Part shown: piece after piece, positions 48,600 to 60,520 of the stretch
How positions within the stretch are numbered: position 1 is the first letter of the stretch
Layout of the letters: each line of letters starts with the position of its first letter
Source: Sipunculus nudus
Lineage: Eukaryota > Annelida > Sipuncula > Golfingiida > Sipunculidae
Assembly (NCBI GenBank): GCA_026874595.1
Contig: CM049315.1
Span: 14,907,664 to 14,971,663, forward strand
Length of the DNA: 64,000 nt
Direction of reading: 5' to 3'
Position numbers and translations under genes: made by a program
Notes under the pieces: generated by a model
Told to the model about the DNA's origin: nothing
The model's input: the letters and a program-made list of their open reading frames with translations, nothing else
Database searches by the model: none

Positions 48600-49727
48600 A
48601 CTACGGAGAGATTCCTGTACTGATTTCGAAGATTTCAAATTCCCGGCCCCTTCTGCTCTGCAACATAATATGGCTAGACTATAACTCACCATTCAACTCG
48701 CTAAATTGTGAGGTTCGCTCAACAGAATAAAAACGGATGCTGTATAAGAACACCCGCCTAGCATATATACGTTTGCATGAGCATTGCTCTTTTTCAGCAA
48801 TTAAATATCTATTATAATTAAGATTCAGTGAATATATTTGGAATGAAGGACAAAATAGAAATATGTTTCACCTCAATTTTATGTTGAATAAAACTGATTT
48901 TCCACTAATGACCATAGAGAATTGCCAATATGTCCGATGTGCCAACTGAACATCAACATTTTAATACACATACCCAGTTTAAATGACACACATTTTACCG
49001 GCGGCAATTTGTTAATTTGCATCGAGGTTCTTGATGCGGTTGTGTCACCGTTAATCAATTCTGGAACCCAAACCAAGTAAAAAAAGATGAACCGTAACTG
49101 TAGCTAACTGGAGCATTTACTGTCGGGGATAATTGTTTAGTCTGCAGTAGGAGTATCGTTATTGCCAAATGGTTATTGAGACACATGGCATTTCAGACAA
49201 ATAAAAGTTGCAGCTGTTGAATTAGTTCCCGGAGGGTGACATGAATCTTTCGTGATGGTCGTTAGTTTGGCTGCAATACTTTCAAATATTAGTCTAGACA
49301 TGACTCTCTGAATCTATTCAAATTTGCCAAATGGCCCACAGCATGGACTTATTCAGACAATTAAACCGTTATGCTCCTGAATAGACATACATGACACAAA
49401 GTAGACTGAAGTTTCACATGCGACATGGCACTGAAGTGCTTTTTCAAAATTAAGTTCATCTTGGACTCGATTCAAAGGAAACACAATTTAAAACACCACG
49501 AGCAATCCGTCTTACCATTACGATTGGATTACTCGTTATTTGATACATCTTAAGGCAATGATGCTCGATTCATTTTCAGTGAAATTTATTAATATTTACG
49601 CTGGTTCAGATACCAGTAGATTTATCCATATCTTTTTGGTTTAAGATGTGTCGACTTTGGCGATATTTACGTTTAATGTATATATTATAATAACTTAGGG
49701 CAAATAATCAAAAGTTAGGAGTACAGA
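48600..49727. other. Non-coding stretch
   Basis: AT-rich. Nothing is recognised before the minisatellite. Confidence 0.5.
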
Positions 49728-50205
49728 TTATGGCAGTGTCCTGACATAATTATGACAGTGACCTGACTTATTGATTACAGTGTCCTGACATATTTATGAC
49801 AGTGTCCTGACATATTTATGACAGTGTCCCGACATATTTATGACAGTGTCCTGTCATATTCATGACAGTGTCCTGATATATGTATGACAGTGTCCTGACA
49901 TATTTATGACAGTGTCCTGACATATGTATGACAGTGTCCCGACATATTTATGACAGTGTCCTGTCATATTTATGACAGTGTCCTGACATATTTATGACAG
50001 TGTCCTGACATATTTATGACAGTGTCTCGACATATTTATGACAGTGTCCTGACATATTTATTACAGTGTCCTGACATATTTATGATAGTGTCCCGACATA
50101 TTTATGAAAGTGTCTCGACATTTTATGACAGTGTCCTGACATATTTATTACAGTGTCCTGACATATTTATTACAGTGTCCTGACATTTTTATTACAGTGT
50201 CCTGA
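49728..50205. repeat. 22-bp minisatellite, about 22 copies
   Basis: The consensus unit is tatttatgacagtgtcctga plus ca. The period is 22 bp across about 478 bp, with single-base variants (tgtcccgaca, tgtctcgaca, attacag) and one two-base deletion near 50121. Each unit contains GACAGTGTC, a 9-bp inverted pair, and the hexamer TGACAG. Confidence 0.97.
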
Positions 50206-50481
50206 GCTTCAGCTTAGGAATCACAAGACTTAGGGAAAAAATAGGTATCATAGCAGACATTGTGAATAAATATCACAGGTTCAGGAATTATCATTACATA
50301 TTATGAATCAAGAAGTGTCATTCATTAAATAAATATGAATTTCAGGCGACTCAAATATGTTACTGTTGAAAAATATATAAAAATCGCGGTGGTATTACGT
50401 GAAGGTAAACCAAAAGGGATATAGAGCATTTAGGATTTAAGATTTTCATTTGTGATTGTGAATCGTTTATATTCAATTTTA

Positions 50482-50483
<2 letters not shown>
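50206..50483. other. Short non-coding spacer
   Basis: AT-rich sequence between the minisatellite and a (TA)n tract. Confidence 0.5.

Positions 50484-50523
<40 letters not shown>
50484..50523. repeat. (TA)n microsatellite
   Basis: About 20 TA units. Confidence 0.97.
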
Positions 50524-50525
<2 letters not shown>

Positions 50526-53500
50526 TTAACAACATATTGTGGCAAGTTTCCACCTTGACATATGACATCAACAAATAAAGAATGATTTAATATTCTTATT
50601 TTCTCTTGGAAAATCGTGCCCGATATGTAATAAAAAAACACAAAATAAAATAAATGCTGTTATCAACACACACAAAAATGTACTATAAGTTTTCGCGTTT
50701 GTACAATATCTTTTGCAATTTATCATGGTAATCGAATGAAAGCTTTCTCTGTGAGCATATTGCATCGAAAATTTTATTAAATAAAATAGACAGATCATGG
50801 TTTTGCCTGGCCTTTTGCACACAAAGAAGTTTCTAATGGGATAGCGAAAAGAAAAGTCATTTATTTTATCAAAACTCTGTTTGTCATTGCAGTGCTGGTA
50901 ATTTGTTTGCTGCACCTTCGTCTGAGAAGCAAGGTCAGTCGCCTCAGCCAAACTTAATAAACTGGATATCAGAGGGGTTCTTTTGGTTTGGAGCACAAAT
51001 CCGGAACTTAATTAGACCTGGTAAAGTTGGTTTGCCCCGTAAATCTTAATGAAATCACCAGGATGGCCTCCTGATACATCTTATTAGGACAGATCGGTGG
51101 AATAAAAAATAACAAGGATTTTTATTTTATTTTTTTTTTATTTCTTTTAATGCGTGACAATGACACTCTCCACGGTTGGTAAGATTGATGTTTTACTCAA
51201 TAAGTGTAGAATTACGAAGCGGAACCAGGTGTCGTAAATGAGCGCGTGGACTCGGAGTGAGGTGTGTATCCTGAATAAATAAGTGATTATTTACGCAAGT
51301 TGGCGTGTTCATCAATTTAAAGTTGTTATTTTACAGCTATGAAATATGTAAAAGACCACCTGATACTAGGTGGTGTCGCGTTGATTTCCTGTAAATGTAC
51401 ATAACAGTTCCATCTCTACTCTGTCTGTGCAAGCGATTTTTTTCTTCTCCGGTAAGATCGTGCTTCTAGCAGAACCAGCAACTTATTAATACACAACAGC
51501 TGCATGGCTGCGAATATCATCCGGCGTTACAAAGGACAAATTCATAAGAGTCCTACCATGTAATAAACAAGCGCGTGGATTTTATAAAGATCTGCGATGT
51601 CTTCCTACAAAACAATAATACCAGCGCATCAGGCCCCATCCCTAACTCTTAATAATATTCATATCCATTATCTGTGCTAGGAAAAAAAAAGAAATCACGT
51701 TGAGACCGCCTATCTCCTCCGAAACTTTGTATAAACAGATCTCGGGATATTACTGTTGGATCATCAGCACATTTCGTTAAATGGCAATTAAGTGCAGTTG
51801 CTATGTTTATTTTATTACGAGTGTTTCAAGGTTCACCAACTCCATTGTTGAAGATTAGGCCATCTCTGAACCCCTGAAAAAAGGCGGCTCTTCTGAAACT
51901 ATGCAGATCTCAGGCATTGTAAAAAACTTGGAAGGTGGGTGGGGGGGGGGGGGGTGGTATTAGGCTTGGCTCTCTGTGGTTACGCTTCTATTTTAGTTCC
52001 CGGGGTGGCAATCGTATAGTTCGGACCCTCTGGGCTCTTGCATCTCTAGAAGGTACTGAACGCTATTACCTGATGTATGGAATTGTCTTCTGGTTGTTAT
52101 TGCTATTCGTATGTTCCGTGTAAAATATTAAGATTTAAAAACGTAAACCCATTAGGAACTTGAAACTATATGGTTTAAACTATACTTGCGATTGATGATA
52201 ATCACACCCTGGGTCTAAACAAACAAAATGTCCGATATCGCAGTCGAATCCTTGACAAAAAGGTTTTTTTATGGATATCCAGATTAAACAAAAAAATATA
52301 TTTAAAATCAACGGACTCAGGTGTCACCGTTAGCTTCCTGAAACATTCATCATAATTCGATGACATTTTGAGTAACAGAAAAACAGAAAAACCAATCAAT
52401 GGCGACAAACCTCAAAACCTCATCGCATACGAGGTATGACGATTTCTCATATGGCTGGTTAAATTATCAATTCAGATCAGAAATTGATAATACCAATGAC
52501 GTTTCGATTGTCTCTTCCCATGGGTGTCCAGAAATGGCACGGTACAGCGCACAAACAAACCAACGTGAAAATTGTGATTACTTTCACGGTAGTTTTATTA
52601 AAGGTTGAATTTTTCTTAATCTTTAGAATACCAATCATAGTTTAATTAGCCAGAAACAACTGACGTATTCCTGGCTGATTCTCGTGATCTATTGAAATCC
52701 CCAACAACCAAAACGAAGCATCTTACATGACAGCGAGGTGAACGGTAACAATACTTTACGCTATTTTTTTATGGTCAGGGGAGGAAAAGGTAGGGGTTAT
52801 GGAAATGTGACTGACAATAGACTGCTTGAATAAGGCACTAGTTAGTTCTTATTAAGAATATGTAGCTTTATCACTGTCATTCCATGGACCGTTAGCTAAT
52901 CTAATTTAGATTTATTATGCCATGCGGAGGCGTTTGCTAATTAAATTGTTAATTGAATCAAACCCGACAACCCGTCTTGGTAAACTCATGAATGAATTAT
53001 AATCACAGGTTATTGCGGTCAAGCGAGAATGCTTTTCTGTCTAACTCACAGTTTCTGTCAAAGCACTTAACTACGCTAGATGGCACTACAGGATGGATAT
53101 GATGTTGAAAGTGAAAAGCTGTTTGTTGAATTGGACTAGAATGGAGGCATTTGTGAAGAAAATTTACTTAAGTTTTGCTTGTCTGGGAATGAATGGTCTA
53201 CCATTGAAATGCAAGTTGCTTCATTCAGTAACTTGTGTTGTTTACATGCTTAATATAAGCTCAAGATCTGTTTAACTCTAAAAATATGTGATATGTAGAA
53301 AATCTTTTTTTGTGACGTGAATCCATTAGAATTTAACGACTGAAAAAAAAATCCAATTTATTTTGATTTCAGGGGATAGTAGCAAGCTTTTGATGGACAG
53401 CAAAGCAATTGAAAAGTTTTATTCAATTTTTTATCCTTTTTTTAAGTACAATGATTAGAGCTATATCGACCCTCTGGCATTACAACCAGATTACTAACGC

Positions 53501-53594
53501 CAGAGTGTCTTTACATCTAAGTGTGATGAACGCATTATAAGACCTTATGAAGATGCAAATATTTTCGTCATTTTTGACAACGCTTCATGGCCTA
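50524..53594. other. Non-coding stretch
   Basis: Includes a 142-codon minus-strand frame (50568-50996) without a recognisable domain, a T-rich tract at 51118-51150, and a G14 run at 51941-51954. A TAAT/ATTA-rich patch lies at about 52880-53000. No supported exon. Confidence 0.45.
51931..51954. repeat. G-rich run (G14)
   Basis: gaaggtgggt is followed by 14 consecutive G. It is low complexity and a potential quadruplex. Confidence 0.9.
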
Positions 53595-54013
53595 CAGATT
53601 ATCAATCAACATAAACCAGACCAATCGTTAGCATTTTTTGTTAACTTTCTAATAATACCAAACACGATCGAGAAATGTTCCGTTTTAACCCAGCACATTG
53701 GTAAACCCCTCGGCATGTTTGTTGAATTTATGACCGCAAGAATAGAACAATGGCTCGTACGGGATACAGGACGCAGGCAGCTTGCAGGCGATACAGGAAA
53801 TGACCCGTGCCCATGGAGACGGTGTTTCAGTTTGTGTAATTGTGTAAATTCATCATTCTCAGCATAATTTTGAGAATATTGGATGTTTACCACATTATGA
53901 ATGCAACCTGATGCAAGACAACTGCGATACAGTTCTCGACATTACTTGCATCACGACTCGAGTAGGCTTACCAGCCCAGTCATTTGATTGCCTACTGAGT
54001 CGGGTTGTCGCGG
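53595..54013 (-). repeat. Unnamed dispersed repeat with terminal hairpin, copy 2 (inverted)
   Basis: The complement of this segment is homologous to 40250-40675 at roughly three bases in four. The hairpin is kept and is slightly stronger here: cgactcgagtaggc (53954-53967) pairs with gcctactgagtcg (53990-54002) around a 22-nt loop that contains the conserved ttaccagccca. A 95-codon minus-strand frame (53606-53893) and a 106-codon plus-strand frame both cross it. Neither is conserved in copy 1, so neither is taken as a gene. Confidence 0.75.
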
Positions 54014-55471
54014 CTAGATTAGAACACGCACTTTCAGATTCCTTTATCTTTTCCGTCAAACCTTAAAACATTGGTATTGGAACATTACATCAATAAATGT
54101 TTTTGCATGCATCGTTAATAACTTTTATTTAAAGTATTTAAATATCTAAATTGATATGTTGTGTAAAACAGGCATAAACTGTATACCCATCTATATTTGG
54201 TATATATAAACTTGTATGCACGGATATGAATATTGGAACCTAATCCAGCATAGTGCACCGAAAAAAAAAACAATTTTTTTTCAAGAGGGAATTCTTATCA
54301 GTTTGTTACTGAAGGTACTGGCAAACCTTAAAGGACTTCAGCAGAAAGTACTGAATCAAGAAAGGTTATGTGAAACATCGCAACGGTAGGTTGGGGTTAC
54401 TTCGGAGCAGAACACCTCCCGGGTGTACTATATGTCGAGTCTTCTTTTATCGGTCTTTTGTGTCTAACAAGTTTCCTTCTTTTGTGTATACATATCAGAA
54501 GTTTACCCAGGATGCCCCAGGAACTCTACTGTTAGATATAAATTAGTCTTTTCCGTCTTACAAAGGATTTGATGAATTTGTGTTTTCCTCAGCAGACTTC
54601 CGGTACCAGAATAAAGTGTCCAGGGTGATGGAATGTGAAAGTTGTATTTCCCGCAGGTAGATCTTCTTCTACGCTCAAGAACATGGTCATCATTCCTCGT
54701 TTTTTCTCAACAAGTCGTTTCTCTGTTAGTCTTTTCATTTGCCGTTCTGTCTAAAGTAGAATATCATATTGAACATATGATGGAGGGTATATCAAATGAG
54801 AGATAATTTCGCTTTTGGAGAACAATAGTTAGAATTTAAAGATACCAAATTTTGGAAAACAAAATTTTATCTATCAGCACCACTGCGAGAGGAGAATCAT
54901 TTGACTGATACGGTCTCATTAACTTGTATTGCGTCTGTTGTGTTGTAGGGAAGGACCCTTGTGAACAACTGTTCAGTTTTAAGCTCAAGCTAGTCTGTCT
55001 TTTGTAAGAAAATGATTTATTAAACATAATAATAACAAAGGGCCCAATGACACTTTACTTTAAAAATCAGTTTAAACCCGTCACTACAAAGAAGCTCACT
55101 AAATCAAATATATAAATGATTAATTCTAAAGAATGTCATTAAACTATAAAAAATCGTCTTTGTTGAAACTGTTAAACATTTTGCAAACACTTAACAACGC
55201 ACAATAATGTTACATGCATTGGAAGCACAGACAGTGTCAAAATACAATAACAATTTGTTATAAATCTAAAAACTGATTAAAAAGTCATTTTCTTGATGTG
55301 AAAAGGACTTCACGCTATAGCAGTTAAAAAACTCTGTTTCTAAGTTTTTCGTTTATTAAATCCTGGAATCATAGATCTCGGTAAGGATGTAAGTCCTGTA
55401 TGTCCAGATGTTTGTGATTTTGTCTTTTTGTCCTAGCTCTACAGGACAGTATTTAGTAGCTAAAACATATA

Positions 55472-55473
<2 letters not shown>
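54014..55473. other. Non-coding stretch
   Basis: AT-rich. Nothing is recognised. Confidence 0.5.

Positions 55474-55558
<85 letters not shown>
55474..55558. repeat. (TA)n microsatellite, longest in the window
   Basis: About 42 TA units. The open frame through it, an (Ile-Tyr)n run, is an artefact of the microsatellite. Confidence 0.97.
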
Positions 55559-55561
<3 letters not shown>

Positions 55562-55602
55562 TCTCAATAATCCCAGAAGCCCACAGTTTGTCTTATTCTA
55601 AC

Positions 55603-55616
55603 CATTGCCATGGTAA
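55603..55616 (+). promoter_or_regulatory. Near-consensus RFX X-box motif
   Basis: attgccatggtaac matches the RFX site pattern GTNRCC-NN-RGYAAC at all but the first specified base. RFX sites often lie near ciliary genes in animals. Here there is no gene next to it, so this is a motif observation only. Confidence 0.3.
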
Positions 55617-57788
55617 CCCATTTTAGGGTCGAACCTTCGAAAATAAAAATATGAAGGATATCTTTCTACTTCTGTCACAAGTCACAATTTTGCAGGTACC
55701 ACTTTCAAATTGATGCAGTTGGTATATATCTTTTATCTCTCAAAGCCTGCTGTTTTCAATCAAAATCGGATAATGGTCAAGGTAAAGGTAAAAAGAACTT
55801 AGCATGTTATTGCCATCATAACTTCATCAAAATGTGTCCTATCTACACAAACTATGGCTTATTTTATTTGTTCATTGTTGTGTCTGGTCACCTGTCATCC
55901 AGGTTGTTCCAGTCTGTCAGTATATTTTCTGTTGTTGTCAGCTTTGTCGGCTTGCTGGTTTCCTGTTTGATATACATTATTCTACCAGCCACAATTTCTG
56001 AGCTTTCACTCTGAAAGTCATACAATTGATAGAAAAAATGATCATATGTTTTGCCTGTCCGTCTGTCTGTCTTCGTTCATCTTCCTGCAAGCGCTTGACC
56101 TCTGGTCGTCTAGTTTAGTTATTAGCAAGATATATGTCGGTAGTGTTTGGCCTCTCGAGAAGGCTTTGTCGCGATATTTTGGAAAAGCCGATCAGACGTC
56201 AGAGATGTTCCCGTTTTATGTTGTTTTATTTATTTCATTTTCATTTTTTTTATATTTCACAATGGACCTCAATGCCGCAGAAACTTATCAACGTTTATTC
56301 TATTATACAATAATACGTTAAAGGACGTAGTCTTCACAAAACTGTTTTATATCAACAAACTTGGTCATATAAATATCACGATAATATACACCCCAAGTGC
56401 TTTTTTTTCAAATCTTTTTGAGCCTTTAAATATAACTCAGGGGACTCTTAGCGGAATTCGTGCGGCAAGCAATCTCAGTCAACCTTCAACTTCCTGACAC
56501 GGACTTTTTTTTCTTACTTTAGAGCATGGGGGTTTCTGCATACATCAGCGTAGAGTCGGCAGTCTTTGTTCACCCTTCAAGATGAAATAATTCCAGTGCT
56601 TTAACCGGAGACATCTCTATTCATTCTGAGAGAGGCAGACATATGAATCTCTCTGAAAAGGTCAGTTCACAGCCTAAAGAAGGGTCTCTCTAAAGGTCCG
56701 CGAGTACCAGAGAACTTCTTCATATATTCTTTTTATTAATTATTTTTCAATGCTAAACTATTAAAAGTTTATGTCGTAATATAGAGGAACACTTGAGAAT
56801 TTTTTGGATCAATTGTGAGGAAGCGGGTTTTTTCGATCTACCCATACGATCTTGCAGTAAAATTAATTTCATTTTCCCAAAGGGACAATGGATTATCTTG
56901 GTACTCATCCGAAAGCACTAAATAACAAAACAATATATACTGAGTTATAAAGATATACGAAGCGCCCATGAAGCGAAGAGAAGTGTAGTGGGATTTAATT
57001 AGATCCGATGCCGAACGATTGTGTAATGTTATTGGGACAGCATGTATGATATAACATAAAAGTCAAGCTTACAAAAAAATAATGATAGGCAATTTACAAA
57101 CATCCTCGCAAATCTTATGTAGTATATTTATTGTGACAGGGGCCGGCCACCTTAAGAGAAACAAATCGCCTCCCTTTTATCAACTTGTCAATACATAGCT
57201 TTGTTTCGTTATATTGTATGGATAATCCTTATCATTTTTTTATCTTGAAAATTCCGGATTTTACATGTTCACAACTTTATACCTTAGTATTTTTTTAAGA
57301 AGTATAGGCCTAACTACTAGCGCATTCAAGAGCTTTAACTGATGCAATTCTTGTCTTAACGGAGGATTCCTTGAAAATATATATTTAAACGGTTTAATGT
57401 GTATGTGTACTGCTGAAGTTTTCATTTATTTTCATATGAATTAAACAAAATACTATGCAGTTGAAATTTGAATTTTGTTTTGAAATAAGTCTCACTTTTA
57501 AGCAAGAAAACGAAGTGCAATATATATCATTATCTATATAATCATTCACAGTTGGGTTTCTTTTCTACAACGATTTATTAGCTTCCGCTCTGATTTGGTC
57601 CTTCAAATTCGACACACTTGTCATCGGTGCGCTCTTCTAGGTCAAGTTTGTTTTCTTTGAATATATTTTATATTCTTTTACATAGCGGCTTAATTAATAA
57701 ATCTTAATAATTCCGAGTGTCCCTTTTCTCTTTCTTGTTTAAGACTAGTTTTGCAATAGCGATAGAGACTGTCATGCCCAAATCGAGC
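55617..57788. other. Non-coding stretch
   Basis: AT-rich with short frames (up to 116 codons at 56147-56497) made of low-complexity hydrophobic sequence. Nothing is recognised. Confidence 0.5.
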
Positions 57789-57815
57789 TTTTTTTTTGGG
57801 GGGGGGGGGGGGGGG
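57789..57815. repeat. T9-G18 run
   Basis: Nine T directly followed by 18 G. It is low-complexity sequence. Confidence 0.9.
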
Positions 57816-59994
57816 CTCTAGGTGTGGACTTCCTGCATTTCGTGTGCCTGAGAGGAATCATCCCCATAGGAACCTTCTAATGCCTCTAAAGGTTTACTCT
57901 CCCAAGCGGAAGGAAGGGTTTACAGTCAAAGCACTAAACAAAGAACATGATTCCGTTGTCAAATACCAGCGCTTTTCCATTTGGTCAGCACACAGACTAC
58001 AGGAACCCTCAATAAAATCCCTGTTTGACACATATTTTCTTGGTTTAAAGGTAAGTTTGTTTCTTTAGTTTCACATTATTATTCCATGATAACCACGGTT
58101 TTATATATAAGGTCCATATATAGGTGATTTGAAAAAGGCAAATGTATAATATAATATCGCGAGGCTTTTCATTTCGACGTTTTACCTGCGACCGCCCATA
58201 TTTGGGCCTCAGAATATCACACACGCATCGTCCAGAGATCGAATAAAAATAAGTTTGCATTTCTTTTGTGCCTTTTTTTGCCTGTTGCCCTAACAAGTAA
58301 TAACTTCAATAACTGTCGCAACCAGTGCCCTTTTCTCCTATGCGCGTGACCCGAAGATATAATGGCCTCCTCGCATGTCATGACCATGTCACCCTTTTTG
58401 GGGCGTGGTCGGACGGGATTCCGCGCACACTGGTCCATGGTAACGCCTCTTATCCAATCATTGTATCTTCGGAAAGGACAACACCTGGTTTCACCGGGAG
58501 GTAGTGAAAGTCTTGCTGACAACAATAGGCTTCCAAGGAAAACACTAGATTAATTAAATATTAGCCCAGTTAAAAGTAGGTAGATAAATTTTATGGGTCT
58601 AATAATAATTTTATATGGATTTTTTTATTACTTTCTTAATTATTTTAGATTGAAATTGGTTTGTAAAAAATGTATTTGGATAAGCAGTCTCCCCTACACC
58701 TACAAAGACACCAATCAAACATGTCGTCTTTCATTCTTACGATCACGTTCTCAAGTATTATCTTTTATTTCACCTTACTTTTCTTGGGTACAATGCGGTC
58801 TCCGGCTTATCTCTTGCTCCATGACTTTAGAGCATACTTTCCAAAAGCCAAATCGTAAAATACAAGTAAACGAAGAAACGTGAGATAACGAATTACTCCT
58901 AATGAGGCCCGCCTTTAAAGGTGACTGGCTTTAATCTTGGAAAGGTAAAACAACGTTCATTAGGGAATGAAAAATCTCTCAGCTATATTCCGTGGAGATG
59001 GTTATTTCAGGGCACGCTTCGAAGCTCTTGACATTCTTCCTTAGGTTTTGCAGGCAACCTGTTATTTATTATTAACTAGAGCCACCATTTACCAATTGGT
59101 TTCATTTGAAATTCCATAATATTGATTTTTAAGAATATGATCTTGTCCTTTATGTTACAGTTAAAAGAAACGTGACTCGCTTAAAAGTTCTTCCAATAAA
59201 GTTGAACTTTTAAAGTTTTACTGATTTTTGTAATTTTCATCTTGGTTATGCTAAGCATGTCCCAAGACAACGTGACAGGTGGCTCTTATGATAAGGTACT
59301 TAAATATTCATAAGAAATATTTAAAAACCTGATAATTCAACTGGAAACTTTAATTAAGATGTCAACAGGTATGAAGCTACCGTGAATGTTATGATAATTA
59401 AACAGGATATTTAGATGTAGCCGTGCACGCTGCGGGCAACTTAATTTTTTACTGACCTGTCATCGTAAATCAGTTCTGTCCCAACTGATGTTAAATGTGA
59501 TATTTAATCTGGGTTCCCGTCTAATGTCTATTACAACGATCTTGGGCGTGGCAGTCAATGTAGATTACATCAACCTCCAACAAAAGTCCACGGCTCGGGG
59601 AACCACCGAGTATCCAGAAGACATCCATCATTTTCTTTCAATGATTTTAAATTGATGTGACCACCAAAATTCTCTTATCACTAGTAATCGGCCATGGTCA
59701 ACTCATCAACTGCTATTTTCAGCGTTCAATTAAGCAGTTTGCAATATCTAACAACGAAACCAAAACTGACATCATGCATGAAGAAAAATCTTAAATATCT
59801 AATGGACCGATTCAAAAGCTTATAGGTCTGCCAATGTTACAAAATGGAAAGACTTATATCCCCGGAATGGAATTTTCTCCTTATTTTGAGCGCGAACATT
59901 TTTATAAAATGCTAGAATCTGGTTTTCTCGATGGAAAGCGCACATATTATCATTAGATTTTAAATCCGGGAAAAGCCGTAAGTTTTGCACACTT
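57816..59994. other. Non-coding stretch with a GC-richer promoter-like patch
   Basis: Around 58380-58510 the sequence is GC-richer. It contains ggggcgtgg (58400-58408, a GC/CACCC-box type), ccatggtaac (58435-58444, an RFX-type half) and a CCAAT box (58454-58458) within about 60 bp. No downstream exon could be identified. The remainder is AT-rich. Confidence 0.4.
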
Positions 59995-60474
59995 CTATAT
60001 GAGATTCTCACCCCGGGTCTTTTTCTTTTCTTTAGTGAGAGTACAGATTTTCGTCAGATTCTAACCCCGGGTCTTATCTGAAGTGAGAGCACAGATTTTC
60101 GTCAGATTCTAACCCCGAGTTTCATCTTCAGTGAGAGTACAGATTTTCGTCAGATTCTAACCCCGGGTCGTCTCTTTAGTCAAAGCACAGATTTTCGTCA
60201 GATTCCAAATCCGGGTCTTATCGTTAGTGAGAGTACAGATTTTTGTCAGATCCTAACCCAAGGTCTTGTTTTTCGTGAGCGTACAGATTTTCGTCAGGAT
60301 TAAACCCGGGGTCCTATCTTTAGTAAGAGCACAGATTTTCGTCAGATTCTAACCCCGGGTCTTCTTTTAATTGACATCACAGATTTAGGCCAGATTCTAA
60401 CCCCGGGTCTTCTTTTAACTGACAACACAGATTTTCTTCAGATTCTAACCTTATCTTAATTGAGAGCACATTAT
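59995..60474. repeat. 48-bp tandem array with invariant period, 9 units
   Basis: The word acagatt begins at 60043, 60091, 60139, 60187, 60235, 60283, 60331, 60379 and 60427, every 48 bp exactly. A partial unit precedes it (from about 59995). The consensus continues ttcgtcagattctaaccccg, then ggtct and a T-rich linker ending tagtgagag. Units differ by several substitutions but have no insertions or deletions until the last one, which is shortened. The period is divisible by three. In the frame starting at ACA most units read as TDFRQILTPGLIFSES-like 16-mers, but two units have stops. Confidence 0.97.
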
Positions 60475-60492
60475 TTTTACGCTTTACAAAAT

Positions 60493-60520
60493 AAATTATT
60501 ATTATTATTATTATTATCAT
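60493..60520. repeat. (ATT)n microsatellite
   Basis: About eight ATT triplets, then ATC ATC and a T-run. Confidence 0.93.

Noticed and set aside
49728-50205. CRISPR-like repeat-spacer structure
   Set aside because: Units are contiguous with no unique spacers; it is a plain minisatellite in a eukaryotic context.
50568-50996. 142-codon minus-strand frame with a hydrophobic stretch near its C-terminus
   Set aside because: No recognisable domain; the hydrophobic run is what AT-rich DNA gives by chance, and no splice context or codon signal supports it.
53547-53893. 106-codon plus-strand and 95-codon minus-strand frames
   Set aside because: Both cross the dispersed repeat copy 2; neither frame is preserved in the homologous copy at 40250-40675.
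55408-55626. 72-codon frame with an Ile-Tyr repeat
   Set aside because: It is the (TA)n microsatellite translated.
56147-56497. 116-codon plus-strand frame
   Set aside because: Composition is low-complexity (T-rich hydrophobic runs) with no recognisable motif, and another frame overlaps it with equal length.
57796-58068. An exon ending at a gtaagt donor (about 58049)
   Set aside because: The frame starts in a poly(G) run, no acceptor is evident, and one donor-like hexamer is expected by chance.
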